Translations under genes and position numbers: made by a program
In this document: positions 1-8,816 of the stretch, one piece after another
Layout: each line of letters starts with the position of its first letter
How positions within the stretch are numbered: the stretch's first letter is position 1
Assembly: GCF_004362895.1 (NCBI RefSeq)
Contig: NZ_SNXI01000001.1
Location: 186,001-250,000 of the forward strand
DNA: 64,000 nucleotides
Direction: 5' to 3'
Source: Idiomarina aquatica
GTDB lineage: Bacteria > Pseudomonadota > Gammaproteobacteria > Enterobacterales > Alteromonadaceae
Notes under the pieces: generated by a model
What the model saw: the letters and a program-made list of their open reading frames with translations, nothing else
Told to the model about the DNA's origin: nothing
Database searches by the model: none

Positions 1-1159
1 TATCGTCTTTGATATGGACTGGGTAAAACGGCGATAACAAGCTGGCAAAAATACCGATGGTGGCAAATATCGAAAAACTTGCAGCGTAGCCAAATTCACT
101 CACTAGAAAACCGATAACCGGCGAACCTATTGCCTGACCAAGCGCACAGGCCACGAAGGGTAAGACCGGTCCCAATGACAGCCGCCCGGGTAGTAACCGA
201 ATGCCCGTCATTAAGTAAAGGCCGGTCAAACTCATATAGGCTAAGCCAAACACTAACGCCGAAAACACGGCAAGATAAATTTGATCGGGACTAGCAGCTA
301 GTAGCGTCAGGCTAGTGGTTAACATCATCAACATCAATGCATGTGTAATTGCCGGGTTATTGCGATCTGCGATGTCGCTGATAATCGCGCCGCCTAAACC
401 AGCCACACCGACGGCCAACCATAGCCAGCCACTTTGTCCCGGCGCTAACGCGCCTAATTGGGTGACTAGATCCGGACCAAACGTCCAGTATGCGGCGGCC
501 ACAAATCCCATCGCAAAAGCAAAAACAAATAGTTTGAACAGGCGCACTGCTCGTTGTGCCGTAATTTTTCCCGGCGGTGCGGCATTAGATGGGGTGACTC
601 GAGAAACTGACGGGATTAGAAACCAGGCTAGAAAAACACCAACAATGGCTAATAACGCGAATGCAAAGTAAGCATAACGCCAGGAATTCATAAAGAACAA
701 TACGGCTGGGCCTGACAGGGCGACACCAATACTGGTGCCGGCATTCATTACCGAGCTAACGCGGCCATGAATCGAGCGATCAACAAGTGCCTGCATGGCT
801 GAGGTTAACGCCGGCATCATCAGACCGGTCGAGATACCGCAGGCGAGGGCGCCTAAGCCAAGTGAAATAGGGCCAATGGCCTGACTGATTAGAACCAACC
901 CAAAGGCCGCAAAAGCAGCGGATAACACCGTGGTATTGCGTGCGCCAAAGTATTTAGTAATTAGCGGTGCAACAAGACTTACGATGACAAAGCTGATGAG
1001 CGGCAGCGCTGCGATAATACCAATAAGATTTGCACTAAGTTCCAACGCATCCCGAATTTGCGGCACGAACAAGCCAAAGGCAAAACGCGCCAAGCCAAAA
1101 CTGATAGCAATCAATATGGCACCGACGGTGGCAAAGCGCATGCCTGATATCTGGGTCAT
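1..1159 (-). CDS. MFS transporter, YbfB/YjiJ-like (3' end cut by window)
   Basis: Translating the minus strand from the ATG at 1159 gives about 386 residues without a stop, running off the window at base 1. The product is a string of hydrophobic helices opening MTQISGMRFATVGAILIA, with MFS-type loops such as a helix 2-3 loop ending KYFGARN and a long central cytoplasmic loop (VSRVTPSNAAPPGK) between the two six-helix halves. It should be a proton-driven inner-membrane exporter; the substrate cannot be told. It begins 10 bases after the stop of the ydbL-like gene and so may share its transcript. The C-terminal few helices may be missing. Confidence 0.8.
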   Translation of the reverse strand, partial: MTQISGMRFATVGAILIAISFGLARFAFGLFVPQIRDALELSANLIGIIAALPLISFVIVSLVAPLITKYFGARNTTVLSAAFAAFGLVLISQAIGPISLGLGALACGISTGLMMPALTSAMQALVDRSIHGRVSSVMNAGTSIGVALSGPAVLFFMNSWRYAYFAFALLAIVGVFLAWFLIPSVSRVTPSNAAPPGKITAQRAVRLFKLFVFAFAMGFVAAAYWTFGPDLVTQLGALAPGQSGWLWLAVGVAGLGGAIISDIADRNNPAITHALMLMMLTTSLTLLAASPDQIYLAVFSALVFGLAYMSLTGLYLMTGIRLLPGRLSLGPVLPFVACALGQAIGSPVIGFLVSEFGYAASFSIFATIGIFASLLSPFYPVHIKDD

Positions 1160-1169
1160 TGATGGCCCT

Positions 1170-1535
1170 CTACGGCTTTTTCCGCCACTGACCATCAACT
1201 TTAATGAAATGACCGGATGCGCTGCGTTCGATAGCGCGTTTGCCTGCCAGTAATTCAACATCGGCAACGGCAATATCGTTTTCTTCGGCTATGCGAGTAT
1301 ATTCCTGACGACGTGCCTCATTAATTCTTTCGGCGATCTGTTGTGCGGTCGCGGTTTGTTCAACAACGCCCAGATAGCCATTTGGCTGCTCGCCTACCCA
1401 GCCGTTAGCTTTGGCTTGTTGTAATTGGTCCATGGCCTGCTGCAAGGTCATTTGCTGCGCATGGCTGGCTGTCGATATAGTGACGCTTGATAACGTAAGT
1501 AGGGCGATAAATGTGCTGACTAAGAACTTTTTCAT
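1170..1535 (-). CDS. ydbL: YdbL family periplasmic protein (DUF1318)
   Basis: 121 residues with a Sec signal peptide (MKKFLVSTFIALLTLSSV, likely cut after SHA near residue 26), then a small alpha-helical domain with the family's features: AKANGWVGEQPNGYLGVV, an Arg-rich helix around INEARRQEY, and the end GQWRKK. In E. coli YdbL is encoded with YdbH and YnbE and is reported to modulate the YdbH-YnbE bridge that moves phospholipids to the outer membrane. The same three genes occur here in the same order with short gaps, which supports the same role. Confidence 0.88.
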   Translation of the reverse strand: MKKFLVSTFIALLTLSSVTISTASHAQQMTLQQAMDQLQQAKANGWVGEQPNGYLGVVEQTATAQQIAERINEARRQEYTRIAEENDIAVADVELLAGKRAIERSASGHFIKVDGQWRKKP

Positions 1536-1553
1536 AAGACAATCCTTTGTTAA

Positions 1554-1748
1554 TTAAAACAGACCGCTGGATTCAGAAATCACATCGTCGAGCGCTCTGT
1601 CGACTTTGACGTAAATTTCATGCTCGATTTTAACGTTAAGGTTAATGGTGATTGGCTCTTTTGGAGCGGCAACCTGAACCGTTGGTGTGCAAGCAGATAA
1701 CAGCAGAAGCGCTGTAAATGCCATACTGATAGGCGCTAGATATTTCAT
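1554..1748 (-). CDS. ynbE: YnbE-like outer-membrane lipoprotein
   Basis: 64 residues with a lipoprotein signal: hydrophobic stretch then lipobox LLSAC, putting the lipidated Cys at about residue 20. The mature part contains the short ITINLNVKIEHEIYVKVD segment, a beta-strand-rich region typical of YnbE. In E. coli YnbE sits in the outer membrane and stacks with the C-terminus of YdbH to complete an envelope-spanning bridge. It lies between ydbH and ydbL on the same strand, with an 18-base gap to ydbL. Length is as expected for the family. Confidence 0.87.
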   Translation of the reverse strand: MKYLAPISMAFTALLLLSACTPTVQVAAPKEPITINLNVKIEHEIYVKVDRALDDVISESSGLF

Positions 1749-1774
1749 ATCATCCCCTGATGTTGCGGTGCATG

Positions 1775-4201
1775 CTAATTAACACGCTGTTGTATTCGCT
1801 GACGAATGACGTCACTCACACTATTACTTAACTGTAGCCCCTGGATTAGAGCGGGCAAGTCCTCTTGCAAGGTAATATTCAGTTTAACGGTACGTCCATT
1901 TTCCACTGCCGGGTTGTAACCGGTTAATTCTAACCCCAGCGTCAGGTCGCCATTCTCATCGTAATCAATAACACTGGCAAGCTCTTGATAATAGAAGTTT
2001 TCTAACACGCTGGCGAGTGTTTGCAAGCTGGGATTGCCGCCGACCGCTGACCGCAGGGCGGAGGAGTCGACCTGTAACTTGCCACCGGGCGCTACCGCAT
2101 TTACATAGCCACGCTCAACCGTTAATCGTTCTGAGTTCCAGCCTAGCGGAATAGTTCCGGACACCTCGCCATCAATAGCGATTTTATCAGTTGGATATTG
2201 GCGCATCAGTTCCCCGAGATTTAACCGCTCAAACACAATGGGTATAGGTAAATCCTGGCTCAATTGATAGGACTGATTGGGTAGGGTGACGTTGCCACCA
2301 AAGGCTCTAATACGGTGCTGCTGGAGCGTTACCTGACTTCCTGCAATATTATCTAACGGAATTTGTGCCGTAAAATTGGCGCCCATAGGGCCGACACTAA
2401 AACCTTGCTGAATACTGCCTAACTCAAGCGATGCTTGCGTTAATGATAAGTTAGCAGGCGTCAGGCTAAAATTCGCATCAATATCCAGGTCTGCAATTGC
2501 TAGCGTGTCGTATATCCCGTCCACATCCTTGATGGTTAGCTTCCCATCCGTCACTCCCCAATCCGATGTTTTAAGATCCGCGTGCATAACCGCCTGACTC
2601 TGGATGTTGCCGTTAGATAAAGTCAGTAGCGGTGCAAACTGGCTGAGAATAGGTTTTAACCGGCGTTGCGTAGAACTTGCGGCCAGGCTTTCAACGTTGG
2701 CTGAAATGGTCGATGACAGCTGCAAATTTTCATCAATTTGGGTGTTGTGACTAACTGAAATACCATCACCAAAGAGAATGTCGCCGTCGATAGTGGCGTG
2801 CCAATCGTTATAACTAACTTGCTGACTTAAAACTGGATGGTAAATGTTATCAATATCGGCAAAAAGTCTTTTATTTGCGCTAAGTTCTCTAATATTAAGC
2901 GAAAAATCGATATTGGAACTTAGTGGTTTACTGGTGTCGATAATAGCATTGAAGTTGCCTATATATGCATCAAAAGATACCATTTGAGTTGTTAAATGTG
3001 ACGAAAATTCATTATTTAACTTTAACTCAGCTGTACCGCCGTAAAAGGCTATGTCAGCGTTAAAATAGCCTTCTTTTGCTGTGATTTTCGGCTGCTTTTC
3101 ACTGAATTGTGGCAATTGAATTCGATCATAGCGAATGTCTGTGTTGGGAAACTCCGCTGCTAAAAAATGACCGGCTTGTTGGCGGACGCTACCGTCAACT
3201 TTTACGCTCAACTTATCAATATCATCGCTATTCTCGCCTGCGTTAACATTGACCACCAAAGGCCAACGGGTTTTCTGCAGAGCCTTGCTCGGCATTAATA
3301 TATCTACTGCCAGGCGATCAGAGCTTTGCAGTTGCCAGTTGATATCGCCGAGCTCCATGGGAATGTCCTGCGTTGGGGTAAGCAGCCCGGATAGGTCGAG
3401 TCGATAATGGTTCAGAATGCCGCTATCGACTGCAAATGTTGCGCTACCCATTACTGCTGCGGCTAATTTCGGGTGTTTAATTGACAGTGGTTCGTCTAGT
3501 TGTATCTTTGTATCGGCATTGACTTGTCGTAACAGCGCCCGCGGATCGTCAACCGGAGTTTTTGCAGGTAGGCTACCGTTAACAGAAGCAAGTACAGACA
3601 AGCTGTGGCTCACATACCCTTTGCTCCAGCGGTTAACATGCTCTTTGCTTAATAGAACGCTGGCGTTTAAATCGAAATCGCCGGTAACTGAATCGTAGTT
3701 TAACTGGGCATTAGTGATGGCATGTGAAAGCTTTGCACTAATGCTTTCAGCTTTTCGCGATACCTCAAGCGTGGCGTTAGCAGGGCGTTTAAGTGATACC
3801 GTGACTGCAGGCTCACGCGTATCAATGCGTAAACCACCGACAATTTGTTCAACGCCGTCAATATTGTTAAGCGTTACTTCAAATTGATTAATGACTATCT
3901 GTGAGGGTAACCAGGAGGGTAGTTTGTAATTGGCTATATCGCTAATGGTCAATTCGTGCGTATCGGACGTATTACTCGATGTGGCGTCTTGTTGATAGGT
4001 CAATTGCAACTCATCGATAAGGAGTTGCTCGGCACTAATGTGGCCGACCTTAATGTGCCAGTCAGTTACGCCATTATTGGCGAGCCATTTATCCGCAAAG
4101 GTTGGCGCCAACCACAGAGCCAACAGTATAAACATCGACAGCGTCAGTAAAGCGCTGCCGATGTCGGTAAGCGGACGCCAAATATGACGCCAGCGGTGCA
4201 T
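1775..4201 (-). CDS. ydbH: YdbH-like AsmA-family inter-membrane bridge protein
   Basis: 808 residues with one N-terminal membrane anchor (about residues 13-33) and a long, beta-rich periplasmic body, the plan of AsmA-like bridge proteins. The C-terminal third carries the family's repeat-like strands (PIVFERLNLGELMRQYPTDK, IDGEVSGTIPLGW, LGLELTGYNPAV). In E. coli YdbH spans the periplasm, docks on YnbE and helps deliver phospholipids to the outer membrane redundantly with TamB and YhdP. The start is two bases after the stop of the aldo-keto reductase gene, so the two are probably co-transcribed, with ynbE and ydbL following. Confidence 0.88.
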   Translation of the reverse strand: MHRWRHIWRPLTDIGSALLTLSMFILLALWLAPTFADKWLANNGVTDWHIKVGHISAEQLLIDELQLTYQQDATSSNTSDTHELTISDIANYKLPSWLPSQIVINQFEVTLNNIDGVEQIVGGLRIDTREPAVTVSLKRPANATLEVSRKAESISAKLSHAITNAQLNYDSVTGDFDLNASVLLSKEHVNRWSKGYVSHSLSVLASVNGSLPAKTPVDDPRALLRQVNADTKIQLDEPLSIKHPKLAAAVMGSATFAVDSGILNHYRLDLSGLLTPTQDIPMELGDINWQLQSSDRLAVDILMPSKALQKTRWPLVVNVNAGENSDDIDKLSVKVDGSVRQQAGHFLAAEFPNTDIRYDRIQLPQFSEKQPKITAKEGYFNADIAFYGGTAELKLNNEFSSHLTTQMVSFDAYIGNFNAIIDTSKPLSSNIDFSLNIRELSANKRLFADIDNIYHPVLSQQVSYNDWHATIDGDILFGDGISVSHNTQIDENLQLSSTISANVESLAASSTQRRLKPILSQFAPLLTLSNGNIQSQAVMHADLKTSDWGVTDGKLTIKDVDGIYDTLAIADLDIDANFSLTPANLSLTQASLELGSIQQGFSVGPMGANFTAQIPLDNIAGSQVTLQQHRIRAFGGNVTLPNQSYQLSQDLPIPIVFERLNLGELMRQYPTDKIAIDGEVSGTIPLGWNSERLTVERGYVNAVAPGGKLQVDSSALRSAVGGNPSLQTLASVLENFYYQELASVIDYDENGDLTLGLELTGYNPAVENGRTVKLNITLQEDLPALIQGLQLSNSVSDVIRQRIQQRVN
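2279..2286 (+). other. KOPS-like octamer pointing toward dif
   Basis: GGGTAGGG on the plus strand, left of dif, again reading toward it. Same caution as for the copy at 39711. Confidence 0.35.
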
Positions 4202-4203
4202 GA

Positions 4204-4995
4204 TTAATCCCAGTGGGGGGCAAAGTCAGGATCAATCAGGCGGTCACGCTCATCGAGCGCATCGATATCCGCCATATTCTCGTCGGTTAAACGCAATTTT
4301 TGCGCTTCGTAATTACTGCGCAAATGCGAGACCTTGGTGGTTGACGGTATCGCTACATAGCCTTTATGCAGCTCCCATGCTAACGCGACCTGTGCGGCGC
4401 TAGCATCATGTTCAACCGCAATACGTTTTAGCGTACTGTTATCCATCACAGCCCCCTTGGCCAGAGGCAAATAGGCGGTTACCTTTACCCCCAGTTTTTC
4501 GCAAGCTTCAGTGACCTTGCGGTTTTGCATAAACGGATGCACTTCTATCTGGTTGGTCATGATGTTCTCGGCGCCCGCGTGATCGACGGCTCGCTGCAAC
4601 AAGTCTACGGTGAAGTTGGATACACCAAAATGTTTAATCAGGCCGCGTTCACGCGCCTCTGCCAATGCATCCAGAGTTTCTTCCAGCGGCACCTCGTCAT
4701 TAGGAGAAGGCCAGTGTATAAGCGCTAAATCAATGCAATCACGCTGTAACTTGTCAGAACTTGTTTTCAAACTGTCCAGAACCTGCTGATATTTTAAACT
4801 TTCGTACCAGACTTTGGTGGTCACAAACACATTGTCAGATTGCGTCTGGCTGAGCGCCTTACCGACATCGGCCTCGTTATCGTAAAACTGTGCTGTATCG
4901 ATTTGCGAATAACCCATCTCAATGGCTTCGCTGACTAAGTCAGTCAACGAAGAACCACTTAAACGAAAGGTTCCCATACCAAAATTCGGGATCAT
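4204..4995 (-). CDS. dkgB: Aldo/keto reductase, DkgB-like
   Basis: 263 residues, the normal length of a short AKR. The catalytic tetrad is visible: Asp and Tyr in IDTAQFYDNE, Lys in VTTKVW, His in LIHWPSP. The phosphate-binding end segment IPSTTKVSHLRSNYEAQ indicates an NADPH enzyme. The closest recognisable subgroup is the 2,5-diketo-D-gluconate reductase B / methylglyoxal reductase type; the physiological substrate is uncertain, with reactive small aldehydes likely. A clear AAGGAG ribosome site precedes the ATG. It sits between the pagL-like gene (25-base gap) and ydbH (2-base gap). Confidence 0.88.
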   Translation of the reverse strand: MIPNFGMGTFRLSGSSLTDLVSEAIEMGYSQIDTAQFYDNEADVGKALSQTQSDNVFVTTKVWYESLKYQQVLDSLKTSSDKLQRDCIDLALIHWPSPNDEVPLEETLDALAEARERGLIKHFGVSNFTVDLLQRAVDHAGAENIMTNQIEVHPFMQNRKVTEACEKLGVKVTAYLPLAKGAVMDNSTLKRIAVEHDASAAQVALAWELHKGYVAIPSTTKVSHLRSNYEAQKLRLTDENMADIDALDERDRLIDPDFAPHWD

Positions 4996-5020
4996 AAAAA
5001 CTCCTTATTTTCGTTCCATG

Positions 5021-5557
5021 TCATAAGGGTAGTACCCAATAAATCGAAAAAAAGTCCAATCCATCATTGGGTTGCTCAATGTCAGCGTTCGAATAATGCG
5101 TGTATTGTATCGATACCCGTGCATCAGATTCGGCATTGTACTGCCACGACAACCCAATACGATCTTCGAACTGAAACCGTGTCGATAGACGACGATTGCC
5201 GATGTGTGTTTGATCAATATAGCTACCGCCAATGCCTGCTTCAATAAAAAGGGGCTGTGACGATTCGGTGAGTTGCCAACTGACGATAGGTGACAGCGTC
5301 ATCGCAAAGATATTATCAGCAGTGTCGTTGCTGTTCTGCCATTGATTTAGCGCACCTTCAAAGGCTAATGTCGGAGAGCCCGCCCAGTCTAGCCAGTCGT
5401 AGTTTTTGGCTTCGGTACGATAACCAATTCGCGCACCGCGCAGTTGGTCCGCCGAATAGGCTGCGCCAATGTGTATTTCGCTGCTCAAAGCGGGCTGACT
5501 AGTGGTGAGCATTGGTATCAGCGATACCAAGCTTACGGTTAACAATGAACGTTTCAT
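5021..5557 (-). CDS. pagL: PagL-like lipid A 3-O-deacylase
   Basis: An outer-membrane beta-barrel of about 178 residues with signal peptide (MKRSLLTVSLVSLIPML, cleavage probably after ALS). PagL enzymes remove the 3-O-acyl chain from lipid A; their signature is a His-x-Ser-Asn motif near the C-terminus followed by a Glu. Here YTHYSNADIE carries the His and Ser, while the later acidic residue appears to be Asp (GLDFFSI) instead of Glu. The protein ends WVLPL with a terminal aromatic strand typical of barrels. I start at the ATG at 5557 (GGAG six bases upstream) rather than at a Met 12 codons earlier, because it begins the signal peptide. Confidence 0.8.
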   Translation of the reverse strand: MKRSLLTVSLVSLIPMLTTSQPALSSEIHIGAAYSADQLRGARIGYRTEAKNYDWLDWAGSPTLAFEGALNQWQNSNDTADNIFAMTLSPIVSWQLTESSQPLFIEAGIGGSYIDQTHIGNRRLSTRFQFEDRIGLSWQYNAESDARVSIQYTHYSNADIEQPNDGLDFFSIYWVLPL

Positions 5558-5628
5558 CAAGTACTCCATAATCTTGAAAAAACGAATTATCATACATGTG
5601 TGAATGTATGTAAATGAGGGTTTTTCGA

Positions 5629-6279
5629 TTAACTCATTCTAAAAGTTAGATTTATCCGGACATTTCCGGTGAGTGGATGGTGCCCGTCAGCGAGCTTTTT
5701 AATGCCATGATAGCGCAACCGATCCTCTCGACCCCAAACCAATACATCACCGTGTTGCAGAGGAATTTTTAGAGGGCTGCCGCCACGTTTTAAACCGCCC
5801 CAAAAAAAGGTTACGGGTAAACCAAACGAGAATGAAACGATAGGCTGGCCGAAGTCGCTTTCGTCTTTATCTTGATGGAGACCCATGGCGGCTCCGGGTT
5901 TGTAGACATTTATCAGACACACATCCGGCCTAAAGTCGGTAAAACCACAGTGTCTAGCTGCACTAATCGCACGCTGCCTTAATTCATTGGGCATTGCCGG
6001 CCAAGGTTTTTCTGTGACCGGATCGACTTGGGCATAGCGGTAACCCCGCGTGTCAGCTACCCAACCATAATCACCGCAGTTACTACTCAGCACTGACATC
6101 GACTTGCCACCGGGAGTGGTGAAATGCCGTAACGGCGATACCCGCACGCACTGACGCACGCTGTCAATCAATCGTGGAGCATCGGCGGCTAACCATGCCG
6201 GCAGGTGGAATCCGGCCTCACTGAACTGAAAAGGTTCACGAGCATCATCAACAGTTTGTGAAAATAAATCATGCTGCAT
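5629..6279 (-). CDS. alkB: DNA oxidative demethylase AlkB
   Basis: 216 residues, the length of E. coli AlkB. Fe(II)/2-oxoglutarate dioxygenase residues are visible: the HxD pair in MGLHQDKDE, the distal His in the RYHGI segment, and 2-oxoglutarate-binding arginines in RINLTFR at the C-terminus. The VCLINVYKPGAAMG strand before the HxD is characteristic. It repairs 1-methyladenine and 3-methylcytosine in DNA and RNA. It is upstream of the pagL-like gene and follows the LysR gene by 21 bases, but no SOS or Ada-type site was recognised near it. Confidence 0.93.
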   Translation of the reverse strand: MQHDLFSQTVDDAREPFQFSEAGFHLPAWLAADAPRLIDSVRQCVRVSPLRHFTTPGGKSMSVLSSNCGDYGWVADTRGYRYAQVDPVTEKPWPAMPNELRQRAISAARHCGFTDFRPDVCLINVYKPGAAMGLHQDKDESDFGQPIVSFSFGLPVTFFWGGLKRGGSPLKIPLQHGDVLVWGREDRLRYHGIKKLADGHHPLTGNVRINLTFRMS

Positions 6280-6300
6280 AACAAAAACTACGCGAAAGGC

Positions 6301-7191
6301 TTATTTGCTGATCAATTGCAGCCATTGCGTAAAGGCAACCAACGCAACCGACTGTTGACGGCGTTTACGATAAAAGACGGCTAAATTGGGTTTTACCGGT
6401 TGTGCAAACGCGTTAAATACCTGTAGCGCCGGAAATTGCGGAGATTGCGCATATCGCTTGTCGATGAGGGTGACGCGCGGCTGTGACTGTAGCAATTCCA
6501 GTGCCATCAAGGTGTCATCACAGTGCACTAAGTGGGTTTGTTTGAGCTCTGTTGTGTGCTCTTTCAAAAAACGTTGGTGGCTAACGTTATCTTTGTTAAT
6601 TAACCAGGGTAGTTGCCATAGTCGTGTGGGCTCGGCCTCTGCAGAAACGGGAACCAGCTCGACTTCACCCAGAGTTTGTGAGCTGATATTTTTGTCACGC
6701 AACGTGGCTGCTGCAATAACTAAATCGACACTGTCGTGGCTGAGGCGCGCTGCTAATTGCGCTGTTTGTTCTGCATCAGGCACATCGCTGCAGGTAACAA
6801 AATTAAGTTGTACGTGTGGGTAGAGTGACTGAAAGTCGTCCAACTGCTGATTTAGCCAAAACCGTATGCGTGCAGTGGCAATAGCGACAGTCAGGGTGGT
6901 CGTGTTATTATCACTCAAATGTTTGGCTCGCTCGAGAGTTTGGTCGAGCTGCTTAAAAATTGATTCCAGTTGCGGAGCAAGCTCTAATCCGGCCGGTGTC
7001 AGCGCATGGACGCGATTATCGCGATGGAATAGCGTCATTTCCAGCTGTTTTTCCAATGCCTGAATTTGTCGAGTCACGGCGGCCTGGGTTACCCCCAGTT
7101 GTTGAGCTGCTTGTTTAAAGCTTTGGCAACGCGCTGCAACATCGAACACGCGCAGTGCATTAAGCGAGGGAGCGGCTTTTCTGGACATCAT
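6301..7191 (-). CDS. LysR-family transcriptional regulator
   Basis: 296 residues. The N-terminal winged helix-turn-helix is clear: SLNALRVFDVAARCQSFKQA followed by AQQLGVTQAAVTRQIQALEK, close to the GcvA subgroup. The rest is a periplasmic-binding-protein-like effector domain. It is divergent from the LysE-type exporter gene at 7258, with only 66 bases between them. That arrangement commonly means the regulator controls the exporter in response to its amino-acid substrate; this is inferred from layout. The start has two adjacent ATG codons; either is possible. Confidence 0.88.
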   Translation of the reverse strand: MMSRKAAPSLNALRVFDVAARCQSFKQAAQQLGVTQAAVTRQIQALEKQLEMTLFHRDNRVHALTPAGLELAPQLESIFKQLDQTLERAKHLSDNNTTTLTVAIATARIRFWLNQQLDDFQSLYPHVQLNFVTCSDVPDAEQTAQLAARLSHDSVDLVIAAATLRDKNISSQTLGEVELVPVSAEAEPTRLWQLPWLINKDNVSHQRFLKEHTTELKQTHLVHCDDTLMALELLQSQPRVTLIDKRYAQSPQFPALQVFNAFAQPVKPNLAVFYRKRRQQSVALVAFTQWLQLISK

Positions 7192-7257
7192 TTTCTCTTT
7201 ATTAAAAACTAATCAGTATTAACTTAAAGTAAACCAACTGATACGGAGTCGCAAGTC

Positions 7258-7896
7258 TTGTCATACTGGACAGAGTTTTTAACCATTGCCCTGGTGCATT
7301 TGTTTGCCGTCGCAAGCCCGGGTCCTGACTTTGCCGTGGTGTCGCGTTACGCGCTGAGTTTTGGGCGCAAAGCTGGCTATTCGGTTGCGGCGGGCATCGC
7401 CACCGGCATCATTATTCATGTGGCTTACTCGTTGGTTGGGGTCGCAGTAATCATTCATCAGAATGACTGGGTTTATTTAACACTGCTGGCAATTGGGGCG
7501 CTGTATCTTGGCTATATTGGTTTGGGTGCGATCACCGCAAAGCCACGCGCAAATGTCGGAGATGATGTTGATGCGGTAAAACTACCGCGCAAACGTAGGG
7601 CATTCTGGGTCGGTTTTTTAACCAATGGACTTAATGTAAAAGCAACGCTGTTCTTTTTAACCTTGTTTACCACGGTGATTAGCCCAACCACACCGTTTAG
7701 CATTAAACTTGGCTATGGCGTGTATTTAACGTTGGCTACGGGGGCTTGGTTTGTGTTTTTGACCTGGTTACTGACGCAACCTAAAGTATTCAAAAAGCTC
7801 TGGCCGTTCAGCCACTGGATTGATCGTTTGATGGGAGCGATTTTAATCGCTTTATCACTGAGTTTGTTATGGGAGTGGCTGCAGTTAGTGCTATAA
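7258..7896 (+). CDS. LysE/RhtB-family amino-acid exporter
   Basis: 212 residues with about six hydrophobic helices. The N-terminal signature of the LysE/RhtB family is present: HLFAVASPGPDFAVVSRYAL, followed by the GRKAGYSVAAGIATG loop. Such proteins export amino acids (threonine, homoserine, lysine and others) with proton exchange. The start appears to be TTG at 7258, with GGAG about nine bases upstream; no ATG lies nearer in frame. It is divergent from a LysR gene that may regulate it. The substrate cannot be assigned. Confidence 0.87.
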   Translation: MSYWTEFLTIALVHLFAVASPGPDFAVVSRYALSFGRKAGYSVAAGIATGIIIHVAYSLVGVAVIIHQNDWVYLTLLAIGALYLGYIGLGAITAKPRANVGDDVDAVKLPRKRRAFWVGFLTNGLNVKATLFFLTLFTTVISPTTPFSIKLGYGVYLTLATGAWFVFLTWLLTQPKVFKKLWPFSHWIDRLMGAILIALSLSLLWEWLQLVL

Positions 7897-7931
7897 TGCG
7901 CCGCAATAAAAGACCGTAGGTAGCTGTTGTA

Positions 7932-8816
7932 ATGCAATTATTTGTTAACGATTTAACTGTTATTGATTGTTCCTATTTGTGCCCAGAGCGCGGTATTGTC
8001 GGCGAGAGTTGGATCGTCGATATCGTGCTGGATGGCGCCTTAAATGAGCAGTCGATGGTGCTGGATTTTGGCCGAGTTAAAAAGCAAATCAAACGTATTA
8101 TCGATGATTCTGTCGACCACAAATTGGTGGTGCCGGCAGAGCACGCATACACCAGCGTTACCTACAACGACGACGAGAGCTCGCAGTGGGTTGATTTTAT
8201 GCGACCTAACGGCAAATCAATCCATTTATATTGCCCGGCTGACGCCTTTGCCTATATTGATGCTGAGCAAGTTAATGAGTTAACCGTTACGGATTACCTG
8301 CGCGCCGTGATCAAACGCGAATTACCCGGTAATGTTGAAGGGCTAAAACTGATGCTGCGCCCCGAATCTATTGATGGTTTTTACTACCATTACACCCACG
8401 GTTTAAAAAAACACGACGGTAATTGCCAGCGTATTGCACACGGGCACCGCTCTAAGATCCAGATTTTTCTTGATAACATTCGCCAGCCGGTGCTGGAAAA
8501 ACAGTGGTCTGATCGCTGGGCTGATATTTATCTGGGCTCAACTGATGATCAGGCCGACCTCAAATCATTATTGCGTTCGGCCAACGCTAAACAGGCGGCA
8601 ACGGCGGCGACACATATCGGCTACAGCTATACGGCAGATCAAGGCTTATTTGAATTGTGTGTACCCAAAGCTGAGAACTACTTAATCGATACAGACTCTA
8701 CGGTAGAGTGTATTGCGCAATATTTAGCCGATACCATCAAAACATCGGTAGCGGAACAAGCTGTGCAGGTTCGTGCCTACGAGGGCGTTGGAAAGGGAGC
8801 AATTGCCTATGCTTAA
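7932..8816 (+). CDS. Double-domain 6-pyruvoyl/6-carboxytetrahydropterin synthase-like protein
   Basis: 294 residues that read as two QueD/PTPS-fold units in a row. The N-terminal unit has the DF..K element (D45-F46) and catalytic pair D62-H63 (VDHK) but no HxH. The C-terminal unit has the presumed zinc ligands H156, H170 and H172 and the Cys at 165 (CQRIAHGH) but no DF/DH pair; E284 (AYEG) fits the pterin-anchoring Glu. Each half therefore keeps what the other lacks. QueD makes 6-carboxytetrahydropterin for queuosine synthesis; whether this protein does so is unknown. Standard QueD is about 120 residues. The stop overlaps the start of the M23 gene. Confidence 0.7.
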   Translation: MQLFVNDLTVIDCSYLCPERGIVGESWIVDIVLDGALNEQSMVLDFGRVKKQIKRIIDDSVDHKLVVPAEHAYTSVTYNDDESSQWVDFMRPNGKSIHLYCPADAFAYIDAEQVNELTVTDYLRAVIKRELPGNVEGLKLMLRPESIDGFYYHYTHGLKKHDGNCQRIAHGHRSKIQIFLDNIRQPVLEKQWSDRWADIYLGSTDDQADLKSLLRSANAKQAATAATHIGYSYTADQGLFELCVPKAENYLIDTDSTVECIAQYLADTIKTSVAEQAVQVRAYEGVGKGAIAYA

